Below are positions 7,247 to 13,984 of a DNA stretch of 25,202 bases, one piece after another; the first letter of the stretch is position 1, and every line of letters starts with the position of its first letter. The DNA is from JAIKWW01 sp052169645. GTDB taxonomy: Bacteria; Bacillota; Clostridia; Peptostreptococcales; Anaerovoracaceae. Made by a program: the position numbers and the translations under genes. The notes below the pieces were generated by a model that saw only the letters and a list, made by a program, of their open reading frames with translations, did not search any database and had not been told where the DNA came from. The stretch spans positions 1 to 25,202 of the forward strand of contig JBQNCA010000021.1 in the NCBI GenBank assembly GCA_052169645.1, written 5' to 3'.

Positions 7247-8722
7247 TCACGAAATATTGTACTTTTCCAGTTTTTTATACAGCAATGTTCGTGATATTTT
7301 TAGCATTCTTGCAGCCTTTGATTTATTTCCGCCGCAATGTTTAAGAGCTTTAATGATAGCAGCTTTTTCACTTTTCGATTTTTCTTCACTCAATGAATTT
7401 GAAGATAAATTTTTATCTCCGGAATTCATTGTTTCAAATTCCTGTTCATCTTTTCCTCTTTCGACATCATTATCGCCGAAATATTTAAATGTATTCATTA
7501 CATATTTTTCACTGAAGACGTCTTTTTCCGAATCAAATTTTGCAAAATCGGAAATATTGAGAACGGAACCGTGTGATGCAGCCATGGCTCTTTCCACGGA
7601 ATTTTGGAGCTCACGTACATTTCCGGGCCAATCGTGCTCGCATAAATAATTTACCGCATCATCGGATATATCGGTAGCATTCCCGAGCTCGGCATCATGG
7701 TATCTCGATATAAACAGCTTTACCAAAGGATATATATCTTCTTTACGGTGTCTCAGCGGAGGTATTCTTATAGTAATGATATTCAAACGATAAAATAAAT
7801 CTCTTCGGAAATTGCCTCTGTCAACAAGATATTCAAGAGGCATATTTGAAGCCGCTATTACTCTAACATCCACAGGTATGCTCTCAGCTCCTCCGATTCG
7901 CTCAATTTCTTTTTCCTGTAAAGCTCTCAGCAATTTAGGCTGCATGGATAAATCCATGGCATTTATTTCATCCAAAAACATACTGCCCAGATGAGCCTTT
8001 TCAAATTTCCCTGCTCGTCCGCCCTTTACGCTGCCTGTAAAGCTTCCCTCCTCATATCCGAAAAATTCCGATTCCATCAAATTTTCAGGTATGGCGGAGC
8101 AATTAACCCTGACAAAAGGAAACAGACTTCGTCTGCTGCAGCTGTGTATCGCATGTGCAACGAGCTCTTTTCCCGTTCCGGTTTCCCCCTCTATGAGACA
8201 TGCTGAATTTGACGAGCCGGCTATATAAATCTGTTCCTTCAAACGTTCGATTTGCGGTCCCGAGCCTATAATGTCACGAGTGCTGTATTTTGCACTGCCG
8301 CCCTCTATTTCCATACTTTTTAAATAAGAAAATTCTTCTAATATATGTTCCAGACGTTCGCCGAATATCTGAGCCTCATCTATGTTATTAAATAAGGAAC
8401 TTATAAAGCAGCCTGTTACAATCCCGTTTTCGTCCATGATAGGGCGATATCTCATTATAGACGAAATTTCTTTACCTGCAACCGACTGCATAAACATTTC
8501 ACCGGAAATGGTTCTGCCCGTTCTGAGTGCAAGCATTGCTGCAGAGCCTATGATAAGTTCTTCCGCCGATTTGCCGACAGCATGCTTTCTTGAAATCCCG
8601 GTTTCTTTCTCCCATATGCTGTTTACATACATATAGCGTCCTGCCTCATCCACATAAGCTATAATCCCCGATTGTTCAAATATCTGATTTATCATATTAT
8701 CAGTAAGAATTTTTTTATTCAT
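7247..8722 (-). CDS. PAS-domain sigma-54-dependent transcriptional activator
   Basis: A 491-residue enhancer-binding protein. Residues ~8-120 form a PAS-type sensor (IIAYVDEAGRYMYVNSIWE). Residues ~150-385 are the AAA+ domain with Walker A GETGTGK (179-185), the sigma-54 contact loop GSFTGS (226-231, consensus GAFTGA), Walker B GSMFLDE (246-252) and an arginine-finger region FRRDLFYRLN (305-314). Residues ~390-450 are a long, charged, low-complexity linker. Residues ~452-490 are a Fis-type helix-turn-helix (GGNKSKAARMLKISRTLLYK). No receiver domain is present, so the signal is probably a small molecule or redox state sensed by PAS, not a kinase. The start is the ATG at 8722 behind CGAGGG. Its position between the hydroxylase operon, which has a -24/-12 promoter, and the CoA-transferases suggests it controls the operon and perhaps both groups. 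Confidence 0.92.
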   Translation of the reverse strand: MNKKILTDNMINQIFEQSGIIAYVDEAGRYMYVNSIWEKETGISRKHAVGKSAEELIIGSAAMLALRTGRTISGEMFMQSVAGKEISSIMRYRPIMDENGIVTGCFISSLFNNIDEAQIFGERLEHILEEFSYLKSMEIEGGSAKYSTRDIIGSGPQIERLKEQIYIAGSSNSACLIEGETGTGKELVAHAIHSCSRRSLFPFVRVNCSAIPENLMESEFFGYEEGSFTGSVKGGRAGKFEKAHLGSMFLDEINAMDLSMQPKLLRALQEKEIERIGGAESIPVDVRVIAASNMPLEYLVDRGNFRRDLFYRLNIITIRIPPLRHRKEDIYPLVKLFISRYHDAELGNATDISDDAVNYLCEHDWPGNVRELQNSVERAMAASHGSVLNISDFAKFDSEKDVFSEKYVMNTFKYFGDNDVERGKDEQEFETMNSGDKNLSSNSLSEEKSKSEKAAIIKALKHCGGNKSKAARMLKISRTLLYKKLEKYNIS

Positions 8723-8823
8723 AGCAAAGCCCTCGTAAATGAAGTGAATGGAATTAATAATTTATATTATACATATTATTATAAACTATATTTATTGTTT
8801 TCGGTAATATAAGTTTGCAATTA

Positions 8824-8841
8824 TGTAAATATTTATTTACA
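8824..8841. promoter_or_regulatory. TGTAAAT palindrome upstream of the activator gene
   Basis: TGTAAATATTTATTTACA is the core of a 22-base inverted repeat (arms TATGTAAATA at 8822-8831 and TATTTACATA at 8834-8843, centre TT). It lies about 100 bases upstream of the activator start and matches the box at 7171-7188 in 17 of 18 bases. It is a likely autoregulatory site. Confidence 0.6.
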
Positions 8842-8888
8842 TATAATTCCTTATTAAAAGAATCACATATAAGATTTTGAATAAAATG

Positions 8889-8920
8889 CAAACAGGAGGA
8901 CAAAATTATCCTCCTGTTTG
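8889..8920 (-). terminator. Terminator after the first CoA-transferase gene
   Basis: A perfect 12-base stem (8889-8900 with 8909-8920; core AACAGGAGGA) around an 8-base loop lies 32 bases beyond the stop codon. On the minus strand it is followed by TGCATTTTATTC, a moderate T-tract. It separates the CoA-transferase gene from the activator gene. Confidence 0.75.
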
Positions 8921-8952
8921 AAACTATTTCTCATTATTCAATTTATTCTATA

Positions 8953-10572
8953 TTATTTGCCTTCCTTGGCATCGAGGTGTGCGGACAATCCGCCGTTACC
9001 CCATTTTTCCTGGAAGATTTCCGCAGGCATCAGCTTAGGACCGCCTTCAGGAATGATAGGCTTAAAGCCCATATGTGCAAGGATATCCTTTTCCACATCT
9101 ATTCCCGGTGCTACTTCTATAAGCTTGATTCCGCCTTCACAAGCTTCAAATACACATCTTTCGGTGATGTAAAGAGGCGGCTTTCCTTCTCTTACCGCAA
9201 TCGGTGCATCGTATGCTATCTGCTCCGACTTCTTAACAAACTTTGAAAGCTGACCTTCCTGATCTATTACAAGCTTTCCGTCTTCTATATGCTGCTTCAA
9301 TCCCTTTGCAGTAAAGGTTCCTATGAAGCAAGCCTTCTTTGCTCCCGCCGTAATGTTTGTGAATCCGCCTACACCCAAAGTTACACCGTTCAGACGGGAT
9401 ACGTTGATTGAACCGTCTTCCTGCACCTCGGAAAGTCCGAATACACCGAAATCGAGTCCCGTTCCGTCAAACCAGTCGAAGTGCTCTTTCTGATCGCAGG
9501 ACCATTCGTTGTTCCAGTGGCATCCGAACAGAGGACCGCCTCCCGGTACACCGCCTACAGAACCGGATTCCGATATCATTGTCAAGTTCTTCATTTCGCC
9601 TTCTTCTGCAAGAACTCCTCCGCAGAATGTAGGAAGTCCTATACCGAAGTTGCACATAGTTCCTCTTTCAACTTCCATAACGGCTCTTCTGATGATTACC
9701 TTTTTAGGATCGAAAGGCATGCTCGGAATAGCATTTGTAGGGACCTTTCTCTTTCCTGTAAGTCCGTCATAGTCGAATCCGTCATACATATGATAACGCA
9801 GACCGTGAGTAATTTTTTCAGGATGCTCTGCTACTACTATATAGTCAACGAGGTTCTGTCCCACCTTTACGAGCTTAGGATTCAGGGAGCCTGCAGCTGC
9901 AAGCTTTTCAACCTCTACGATTACGATACCGCCGTTAGCCTTTGCTGCACGTGCTACACTGTCAAGCTCAAGGTTGAGGCATTCATTTTCGCATGTGATG
10001 TTTCCGTTTGTATCTGCTGTAGTTCCTCTCATGATAGCTATATCAATCTTAGGAATGCTGTAGAAAAGATATTCTTCACCCATGAAATCGGGAACATATT
10101 CTATGAATAATCTCTTGCCTGCAGCCTTCTGCGCTTCGTCATATTTCTTTGCACCGTCATTGAGACGTCCGCCGTCTACACGAGCATCCATGAAAGTTCC
10201 GAGACCGCACTTTGAAAGTACGCCCGGCATACCTCTTCCGATTTCGGAATACATCTGAAGCATAGTTCCCAGAGGCATATACCAGCCCGGAAGCTTATCT
10301 TCCTGAATCAAAGCCGCAACCTTAGGAGTTGTAGATTCGTGAGAAGAAATATCCAGACCTATAAGTCCTTCGTGACCCCAACAGTTACCGGACTGAAAAC
10401 CTGCAGCATGTATATTTGTGATGTTGCGTGGATGACCGGTTTCAAGGAATCTCTTTTCTACCGCCATACCAAGCTCTTCAGGCCAACCTTCAACACCGAA
10501 GGATACGCCTACTACGCAGCAATTATCTGTAAACAGATTAGCTGCTTCTTCCATAGAAATAATCTTTGCCAT
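8953..10572 (-). CDS. Family I CoA-transferase, copy 1 (YdiF-like)
   Basis: A 539-residue fused-domain CoA-transferase with two Rossmann-like CoA_trans domains (about residues 5-250 and 290-520). The second carries the active-site motif ISESGSVGGVPGGG. Glu335 is the residue expected to form the glutamyl-CoA thioester intermediate, matching the position in E. coli YdiF. It should move CoA between short-chain acyl-CoA and a free acid such as acetate, butyrate or another carboxylate; the specificity cannot be read from sequence. The ATG at 10572 follows AAAAGGAGTAGAGTTA. It differs from the copy at 11175-12794 at only five residues, all between 54 and 90 (Ile54, Gln60, Ser61, Ala87, Gln90 here). 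It has its own terminator and a candidate promoter in the upstream spacer. Confidence 0.92.
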   Translation of the reverse strand: MAKIISMEEAANLFTDNCCVVGVSFGVEGWPEELGMAVEKRFLETGHPRNITNIHAAGFQSGNCWGHEGLIGLDISSHESTTPKVAALIQEDKLPGWYMPLGTMLQMYSEIGRGMPGVLSKCGLGTFMDARVDGGRLNDGAKKYDEAQKAAGKRLFIEYVPDFMGEEYLFYSIPKIDIAIMRGTTADTNGNITCENECLNLELDSVARAAKANGGIVIVEVEKLAAAGSLNPKLVKVGQNLVDYIVVAEHPEKITHGLRYHMYDGFDYDGLTGKRKVPTNAIPSMPFDPKKVIIRRAVMEVERGTMCNFGIGLPTFCGGVLAEEGEMKNLTMISESGSVGGVPGGGPLFGCHWNNEWSCDQKEHFDWFDGTGLDFGVFGLSEVQEDGSINVSRLNGVTLGVGGFTNITAGAKKACFIGTFTAKGLKQHIEDGKLVIDQEGQLSKFVKKSEQIAYDAPIAVREGKPPLYITERCVFEACEGGIKLIEVAPGIDVEKDILAHMGFKPIIPEGGPKLMPAEIFQEKWGNGGLSAHLDAKEGK

Positions 10573-10750
10573 TAACTCTACTCCTTTTCCATCAAAAAAT
10601 TGTTTTTCAATTGAAAATATTTGACTAAGATATTTCCAATGATAGGAGCATTAATCAATGCGCATTTTTCATGCTTAAAGATTTTCTCCGGAATTTTTCG
10701 ATGATAATTTTATGAAACAGACTACTACCGGCCATACTAATCCGGTAAAA

Positions 10751-10800
10751 ATACTTGTTGTAGATATTAATATTTAACTACAAGTATCTATGACAAGTAT
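10751..10800. repeat. Three ATACTTGT/ACAAGTAT octamers at a candidate promoter
   Basis: ATACTTGT occurs at 10751-10758 and its exact reverse complement ACAAGTAT at 10780-10787 and 10793-10800. The last overlaps the predicted -10 box (10799-10804), and the others lie just downstream of the start site of the CoA-transferase promoter. This placement suits a repressor operator. CAAGTATCT also occurs at 13028-13036 upstream of the second copy, which may be chance. Confidence 0.45.
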
Positions 10801-10826
10801 TATAAACATTTTTTGAAATAATGCAA
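10799..10826 (-). promoter_or_regulatory. Candidate sigma-A promoter of CoA-transferase copy 1
   Basis: The minus strand has TTGCAT (10826 to 10821), a 16-base spacer and a perfect TATAAT (10804 to 10799). The start would be near 10792, leaving a leader of about 220 bases. The -35 match is weak. No good -24/-12 element is seen for this gene. Confidence 0.4.
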
Positions 10827-10939
10827 TATTTTTTCACAAGCTAAAATTGTTCTAAAAGTTGATATATAATTTGCATTTAAGCAAGCAAGCTATTGGGAGC
10901 ATTAATGCGTTTTGTTCAGAATAAGAAAAACGGGATGCA

Positions 10940-11108
10940 AAAGTTTCAGATATAGTTTTCTTAAGGGCTGCAAATCCAAAATCAAAGGATTACCAAATCA
11001 ACAGTTTTAAAGAAATCACCGATATCGTTATCTTGAAAGTCGTAAATCCAAAATGAAAAGATTTTAAAATAAACAGTTTAAAAGGAGTTATCGATATAGA
11101 TAGTTATA
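10940..11108. repeat. Imperfect 72-bp tandem repeat, about 2.3 units
   Basis: The segment AAATCCAAAAT recurs at 10972 and 11044, and GATAT-containing segments recur at 10949, 11021 and 11093, always 72 bases apart. Units are clearly related but degraded. The period is a multiple of three, and one plus-strand frame gives related peptides (SDIVFLRAANPKSKDYQI, then TDIVILKVVNPK before a stop), with no start codon or ribosome binding site. Confidence 0.55.
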
Positions 11109-11110
11109 GT

Positions 11111-11143
11111 AAAAAAAAGAAAGAACCCTTTCGGGTTCCTTCC
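11111..11143 (-). terminator. Terminator after CoA-transferase copy 2
   Basis: On the minus strand the stem GGAAGGAACCC pairs with GGGTTCTTTCT around a GAAA tetraloop (11 pairs, two G-U), followed by a run of eight T residues. It lies 31 bases past the stop codon. The stable GAAA loop and long U-tract make it one of the strongest terminators in the window, so copy 1 is probably not co-transcribed with copy 2. Confidence 0.9.
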
Positions 11144-11174
11144 AAAATTATATTATTTTAATAATATTTCTATA

Positions 11175-12794
11175 TTATTTACCTTCCTTGGCATCGAGGT
11201 GTGCGGACAGTCCGCCGTTACCCCATTTTTCCTGGAAGATTTCCGCAGGCATCAGCTTAGGACCGCCTTCAGGAATGATAGGCTTAAAGCCCATATGTGC
11301 AAGGATATCCTTTTCCACATCTATTCCCGGTGCTACTTCTATAAGCTTGATTCCGCCTTCACAAGCTTCAAATACACATCTTTCGGTGATGTAAAGAGGC
11401 GGCTTTCCTTCTCTTACCGCAATCGGTGCATCGTATGCTATCTGCTCCGACTTCTTAACAAACTTTGAAAGCTGACCTTCCTGATCTATTACAAGCTTTC
11501 CGTCTTCTATATGCTGCTTCAATCCCTTTGCAGTAAAGGTTCCTATGAAGCAAGCCTTCTTTGCTCCCGCCGTAATGTTTGTGAATCCGCCTACACCCAA
11601 AGTTACACCGTTCAGACGGGATACGTTGATTGAACCGTCTTCCTGCACCTCGGAAAGTCCGAATACACCGAAATCGAGTCCCGTTCCGTCAAACCAGTCG
11701 AAGTGCTCTTTCTGATCGCAGGACCATTCGTTGTTCCAGTGGCATCCGAACAGAGGACCGCCTCCCGGTACACCGCCTACAGAACCGGATTCCGATATCA
11801 TTGTCAAGTTCTTCATTTCGCCTTCTTCTGCAAGAACTCCTCCGCAGAATGTAGGAAGTCCTATACCGAAGTTGCACATAGTTCCTCTTTCAACTTCCAT
11901 AACGGCTCTTCTGATGATTACCTTTTTAGGATCGAAAGGCATGCTCGGAATAGCATTTGTAGGGACCTTTCTCTTTCCTGTAAGTCCGTCATAGTCGAAT
12001 CCGTCATACATATGATAACGCAGACCGTGAGTAATTTTTTCAGGATGCTCTGCTACTACTATATAGTCAACGAGGTTCTGTCCCACCTTTACGAGCTTAG
12101 GATTCAGGGAGCCTGCAGCTGCAAGCTTTTCAACCTCTACGATTACGATACCGCCGTTAGCCTTTGCTGCACGTGCTACACTGTCAAGCTCAAGGTTGAG
12201 GCATTCATTTTCGCATGTGATGTTTCCGTTTGTATCTGCTGTAGTTCCTCTCATGATAGCTATATCAATCTTAGGAATGCTGTAGAAAAGATATTCTTCA
12301 CCCATGAAATCGGGAACATATTCTATGAATAATCTCTTGCCTGCAGCCTTCTGCGCTTCGTCATATTTCTTTGCACCGTCATTGAGACGTCCGCCGTCTA
12401 CACGAGCATCCATGAAAGTTCCGAGACCGCACTTTGAAAGTACGCCCGGCATACCTCTTCCGATTTCGGAATACATCTGAAGCATAGTTCCCAGAGGCAT
12501 ATACCAACCCGGAAGCTTATCTTCCTCTATAAGCTTTGCAACTTTAGGAGTTGTAGATTCGTGAGAAGAAATATCCAAACCTATAAGTCCTTCATGCCCC
12601 CAGCAGTTACCTGCTATAAAACCTGCAGCATGTACGTTTGTGATGTTGCGTGGATGACCGGTTTCAAGGAATCTCTTTTCTACTGCCATACCAAGCTCTT
12701 CAGGCCAACCTTCAACACCGAAGGATACTCCTACTACACAGCAATTATCTGTAAACAGATTAGCTGCTTCTTCCATGGAAATAATCTTTGCCAT
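11175..12794 (-). CDS. Family I CoA-transferase, copy 2 (YdiF-like)
   Basis: A second 539-residue CoA-transferase with the same domains and active-site Glu335 in ISESGSVGG. Residues 91 to the C-terminus are identical to copy 1. Differences are Val54, Ile60, Ala61, Lys87 and Glu90. The nucleotide sequence of 11211-12506 shows no difference from 8989-10284, including at third codon positions, while the 5' part and flanks have diverged. The ATG at 12794 follows AAAAGGAGAAAGAAGCA. A 6-base inverted repeat (CGGCAG at 12814-12819, CTGCCG at 12835-12840) could form a leader hairpin just upstream of the ribosome binding site. Its upstream region contains a sigma-54-like element at 12934-12949, so it may be regulated differently from copy 1. 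Confidence 0.92.
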   Translation of the reverse strand: MAKIISMEEAANLFTDNCCVVGVSFGVEGWPEELGMAVEKRFLETGHPRNITNVHAAGFIAGNCWGHEGLIGLDISSHESTTPKVAKLIEEDKLPGWYMPLGTMLQMYSEIGRGMPGVLSKCGLGTFMDARVDGGRLNDGAKKYDEAQKAAGKRLFIEYVPDFMGEEYLFYSIPKIDIAIMRGTTADTNGNITCENECLNLELDSVARAAKANGGIVIVEVEKLAAAGSLNPKLVKVGQNLVDYIVVAEHPEKITHGLRYHMYDGFDYDGLTGKRKVPTNAIPSMPFDPKKVIIRRAVMEVERGTMCNFGIGLPTFCGGVLAEEGEMKNLTMISESGSVGGVPGGGPLFGCHWNNEWSCDQKEHFDWFDGTGLDFGVFGLSEVQEDGSINVSRLNGVTLGVGGFTNITAGAKKACFIGTFTAKGLKQHIEDGKLVIDQEGQLSKFVKKSEQIAYDAPIAVREGKPPLYITERCVFEACEGGIKLIEVAPGIDVEKDILAHMGFKPIIPEGGPKLMPAEIFQEKWGNGGLSAHLDAKEGK

Positions 12795-12894
12795 TGCTTC
12801 TTTCTCCTTTTCCCGGCAGGTAAATCATCACTCTCTGCCGACACACTCTTAACAATATAAATTGTATTATAACTATAACAGATAGAATACTGAT

Positions 12895-12928
12895 ATTAAT
12901 TGATAAATATAACTGTTTATCAATTAAT
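12895..12928. repeat. Perfect 13-bp-arm inverted repeat
   Basis: ATTAATTGATAAA (12895-12907) and its exact reverse complement TTTATCAATTAAT (12916-12928) flank an 8-base centre. No U-tract follows on either strand, so it looks like a protein binding site and not a terminator. It overlaps the predicted start site of the sigma-54-like promoter at 12934-12949 and would suit a repressor operator. Confidence 0.6.
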
Positions 12929-12933
12929 TCAGC

Positions 12934-12949
12934 TGCAAGGTTTTCACCT
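12934..12949 (-). promoter_or_regulatory. Possible sigma-54 promoter of CoA-transferase copy 2
   Basis: The minus strand reads AGGTGAAAACCTTGCA. It keeps the GG, the complete TTGCA and the exact 16-base layout of the canonical promoter at 6959-6974, but loses CAC after the GG. Predicted start near 12923, about 130 bases before the ATG. No TGTAAAT box is seen upstream; the only dyad there is degenerate (13098-13123). Confidence 0.45.
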
Positions 12950-13150
12950 ACACACATAGCATAAGCTTTAATAATTGTTGTGTCAATAGAGTTTATAAAA
13001 ATAATTTGTGCGCAAATATATCTCATGCAAGTATCTTTCGCTTGTTTTCAACATTATCACTATATAATCAATTAATTCTAAAGGAGCTGTCTCCAATTTA
13101 AACATTTTCAAAAATGGGTTTAACTGTCGAAAAGGTTAATATATTTTTTT

Positions 13151-13241
13151 CAAAAAAAGCAAGCTCTCCATAAACAGTTTTTGGGGGTACTGCCTATGGA
13201 GAACTTGCTCACTCATTTATAACATAATAGATTTTGAAAGT
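13151..13241 (-). ncRNA. Candidate small RNA or attenuated leader, about 90 nt
   Basis: A near-consensus promoter (13248-13276) predicts a start near 13241. The transcript has about 32 unstructured bases and then a 21-pair helix (13189-13209 with 13158-13178) capped by the 10-base loop ACCCCCAAAA, ending in seven U residues (13152-13158). Three positions in the helix are G-U in minus-strand RNA but would be A-C mismatches in plus-strand RNA, so the structure fits the minus transcript. It could be a free-standing small RNA with a C-rich loop, or the prematurely ended leader of the CoA-transferase gene 357 bases further on. I do not recognise it as a known RNA family. Confidence 0.5.
13152..13209 (-). 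terminator. Large terminator hairpin with C-rich loop
   Basis: The minus-strand RNA forms a continuous 21-pair stem (three G-U) around ACCCCCAAAA and ends in UUUUUUU. The U-run and A-rich loop make it a convincing intrinsic terminator for the transcript starting near 13241. Confidence 0.8.
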
Positions 13242-13247
13242 AATTTT

Positions 13248-13276
13248 AGTATATATACTTTCGTATAAGTTGTCAA
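13248..13276 (-). promoter_or_regulatory. Strong sigma-A promoter in the intergenic region
   Basis: The minus strand has a perfect TTGACA (13276 to 13271), a 17-base spacer and TATACT (13253 to 13248, one mismatch). It is among the best sigma-A matches in the window, yet no open reading frame with a ribosome binding site lies within 400 bases, and a terminator follows after about 90 bases. Confidence 0.75.
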
Positions 13277-13495
13277 TTGTATAATAAATTTAAATTCTTA
13301 ATTAAATCTTATCAAACCAAAATAATTAGTTTAATAATCAACATTATTCAAATATTTAAAAATATATTTAAACCGGCAGGTTTATTGCATGATATATTTA
13401 AAAATATGTATTTGAATCGATAATCTTCAGCAGAGTCTTTGATTATTCTTCGCTATCGTTCATCGAATATTTAACTGAAGTTTTACCGACGATAA

Positions 13496-13521
13496 TAACG
13501 GCGGGATTGCTCCCGCCGTTA
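13496..13521 (-). terminator. Terminator of the rpsU-yqeY operon
   Basis: An 11-base perfect GC-rich stem (TAACGGCGGGA with TCCCGCCGTTA) with a 4-base loop begins 9 bases after the yqeY stop. On the minus strand it is preceded by TTTTT and followed by TTATCG, so the U-tract is short. Position and stem strength support termination. Confidence 0.7.
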
Positions 13522-13529
13522 AAAACATT

Positions 13530-13970
13530 TTACAGAATGCGCTGTACGATTTTTCTGACCGCATCACCGTCAGCCCGTCCTTTTATCTTAGGCATAACAG
13601 CACCCATGAGCTTGCCCATACCGCTCTTATCCTCTATGCCCAATTCGGACTTGGTTTCCATAATTATGGAAGTCAATTCTTCTTCGGTGAGCTGCTGAGG
13701 TAAATACACCGCCAGTATATCGATTTCTTTCTTATATGCTTCGATCAGATCGGTCCTGCCTGCTTTTTCAAAATCAGAGAGGGCATCTTTGCGCATCTTA
13801 ACCTGTTTGTTCAGAATATCCATGATGCCTTGTTCATCAAGCTCAACCCTATTGTCCACCTCATATTGTTTTATGGCTGCACGAGTAAGGTTGATCGTGT
13901 TTTTTCTGATATCGTCGTGTGCCTTCATGGCATCTTTGAAATCAGCAGTAAGTCTGTCTTTTAAAGACAA
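13530..13970 (-). CDS. yqeY: GatB/YqeY-domain protein (TTG start)
   Basis: A 146-residue YqeY-family protein, nearly the family's standard length. The first ~90 residues are helical (MSLKDRLTADFKDAMKAHD is typical), and the C-terminal part matches the tail domain of GatB (KSGMGKLMGAVMPKIKGRADG). The family is assumed to interact with tRNA, but the function is not settled. The start must be TTG at 13970: it is directly preceded by an in-frame TGA, yields the family's conserved N-terminus, and follows AAAGAGGTG. The gene lies 14 bases after rpsU and is co-transcribed with it, an arrangement conserved in Firmicutes. Confidence 0.9.
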   Translation of the reverse strand: MSLKDRLTADFKDAMKAHDDIRKNTINLTRAAIKQYEVDNRVELDEQGIMDILNKQVKMRKDALSDFEKAGRTDLIEAYKKEIDILAVYLPQQLTEEELTSIIMETKSELGIEDKSGMGKLMGAVMPKIKGRADGDAVRKIVQRIL

Positions 13971-13984
13971 TCACAACACCTCTT

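Larger units (their letters stand above)
10573..11174. promoter_or_regulatory. 602-bp spacer between the CoA-transferase copies
   Basis: Non-coding, AT-rich. It contains the untranslated leader and candidate promoter of copy 1 (10799-10826), repeated ATACTTGT/ACAAGTAT octamers at 10751-10800, an inverted repeat TACCGG-N10-CCGGTA (10726-10747), an imperfect 72-base tandem repeat (10940-11108), and the terminator of copy 2 (11111-11143). I see no ribosome binding site or plausible start codon for a gene here. Confidence 0.5.
12795..13529. promoter_or_regulatory. 735-bp non-coding region between CoA-transferase copy 2 and yqeY
   Basis: No credible protein gene. It contains, right to left: the yqeY terminator (13496-13521), a TAAACC-GGCA-GGTTTA hairpin near 13370, a strong promoter (13248-13276) driving a short transcript that ends at a large terminator hairpin (13152-13209), a degenerate inverted repeat near 13098-13123, a sigma-54-like element (12934-12949), a 13-base-arm inverted repeat (12895-12928) and the leader hairpin of copy 2. 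Confidence 0.6.

Noticed and set aside
9481..10110. 209-codon plus-strand frame present identically in both CoA-transferase copies (also 11703-12332)
   Set aside because: It is antisense to the CoA-transferase and its duplication follows simply from the duplicated gene.
10821..10840. Sigma-54-like sequence upstream of CoA-transferase copy 1 (GTGAAAAAATATTGCA on the minus strand)
   Set aside because: The essential GG of the -24 element is not present at the right spacing.
12898..12925. FNR/CRP-type box suggested by TTGAT and ATCAA in the inverted repeat
   Set aside because: Spacing between half-sites is far larger than the 4 bases of an FNR site, and the repeat extends well beyond the motif.
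13136..13216. 26-codon frame (begins MSEQVLHRQYPQK) inside the candidate small RNA, minus strand
   Set aside because: No ribosome binding site and the codons form the terminator helix itself; kept only as a remote possibility of a leader peptide.
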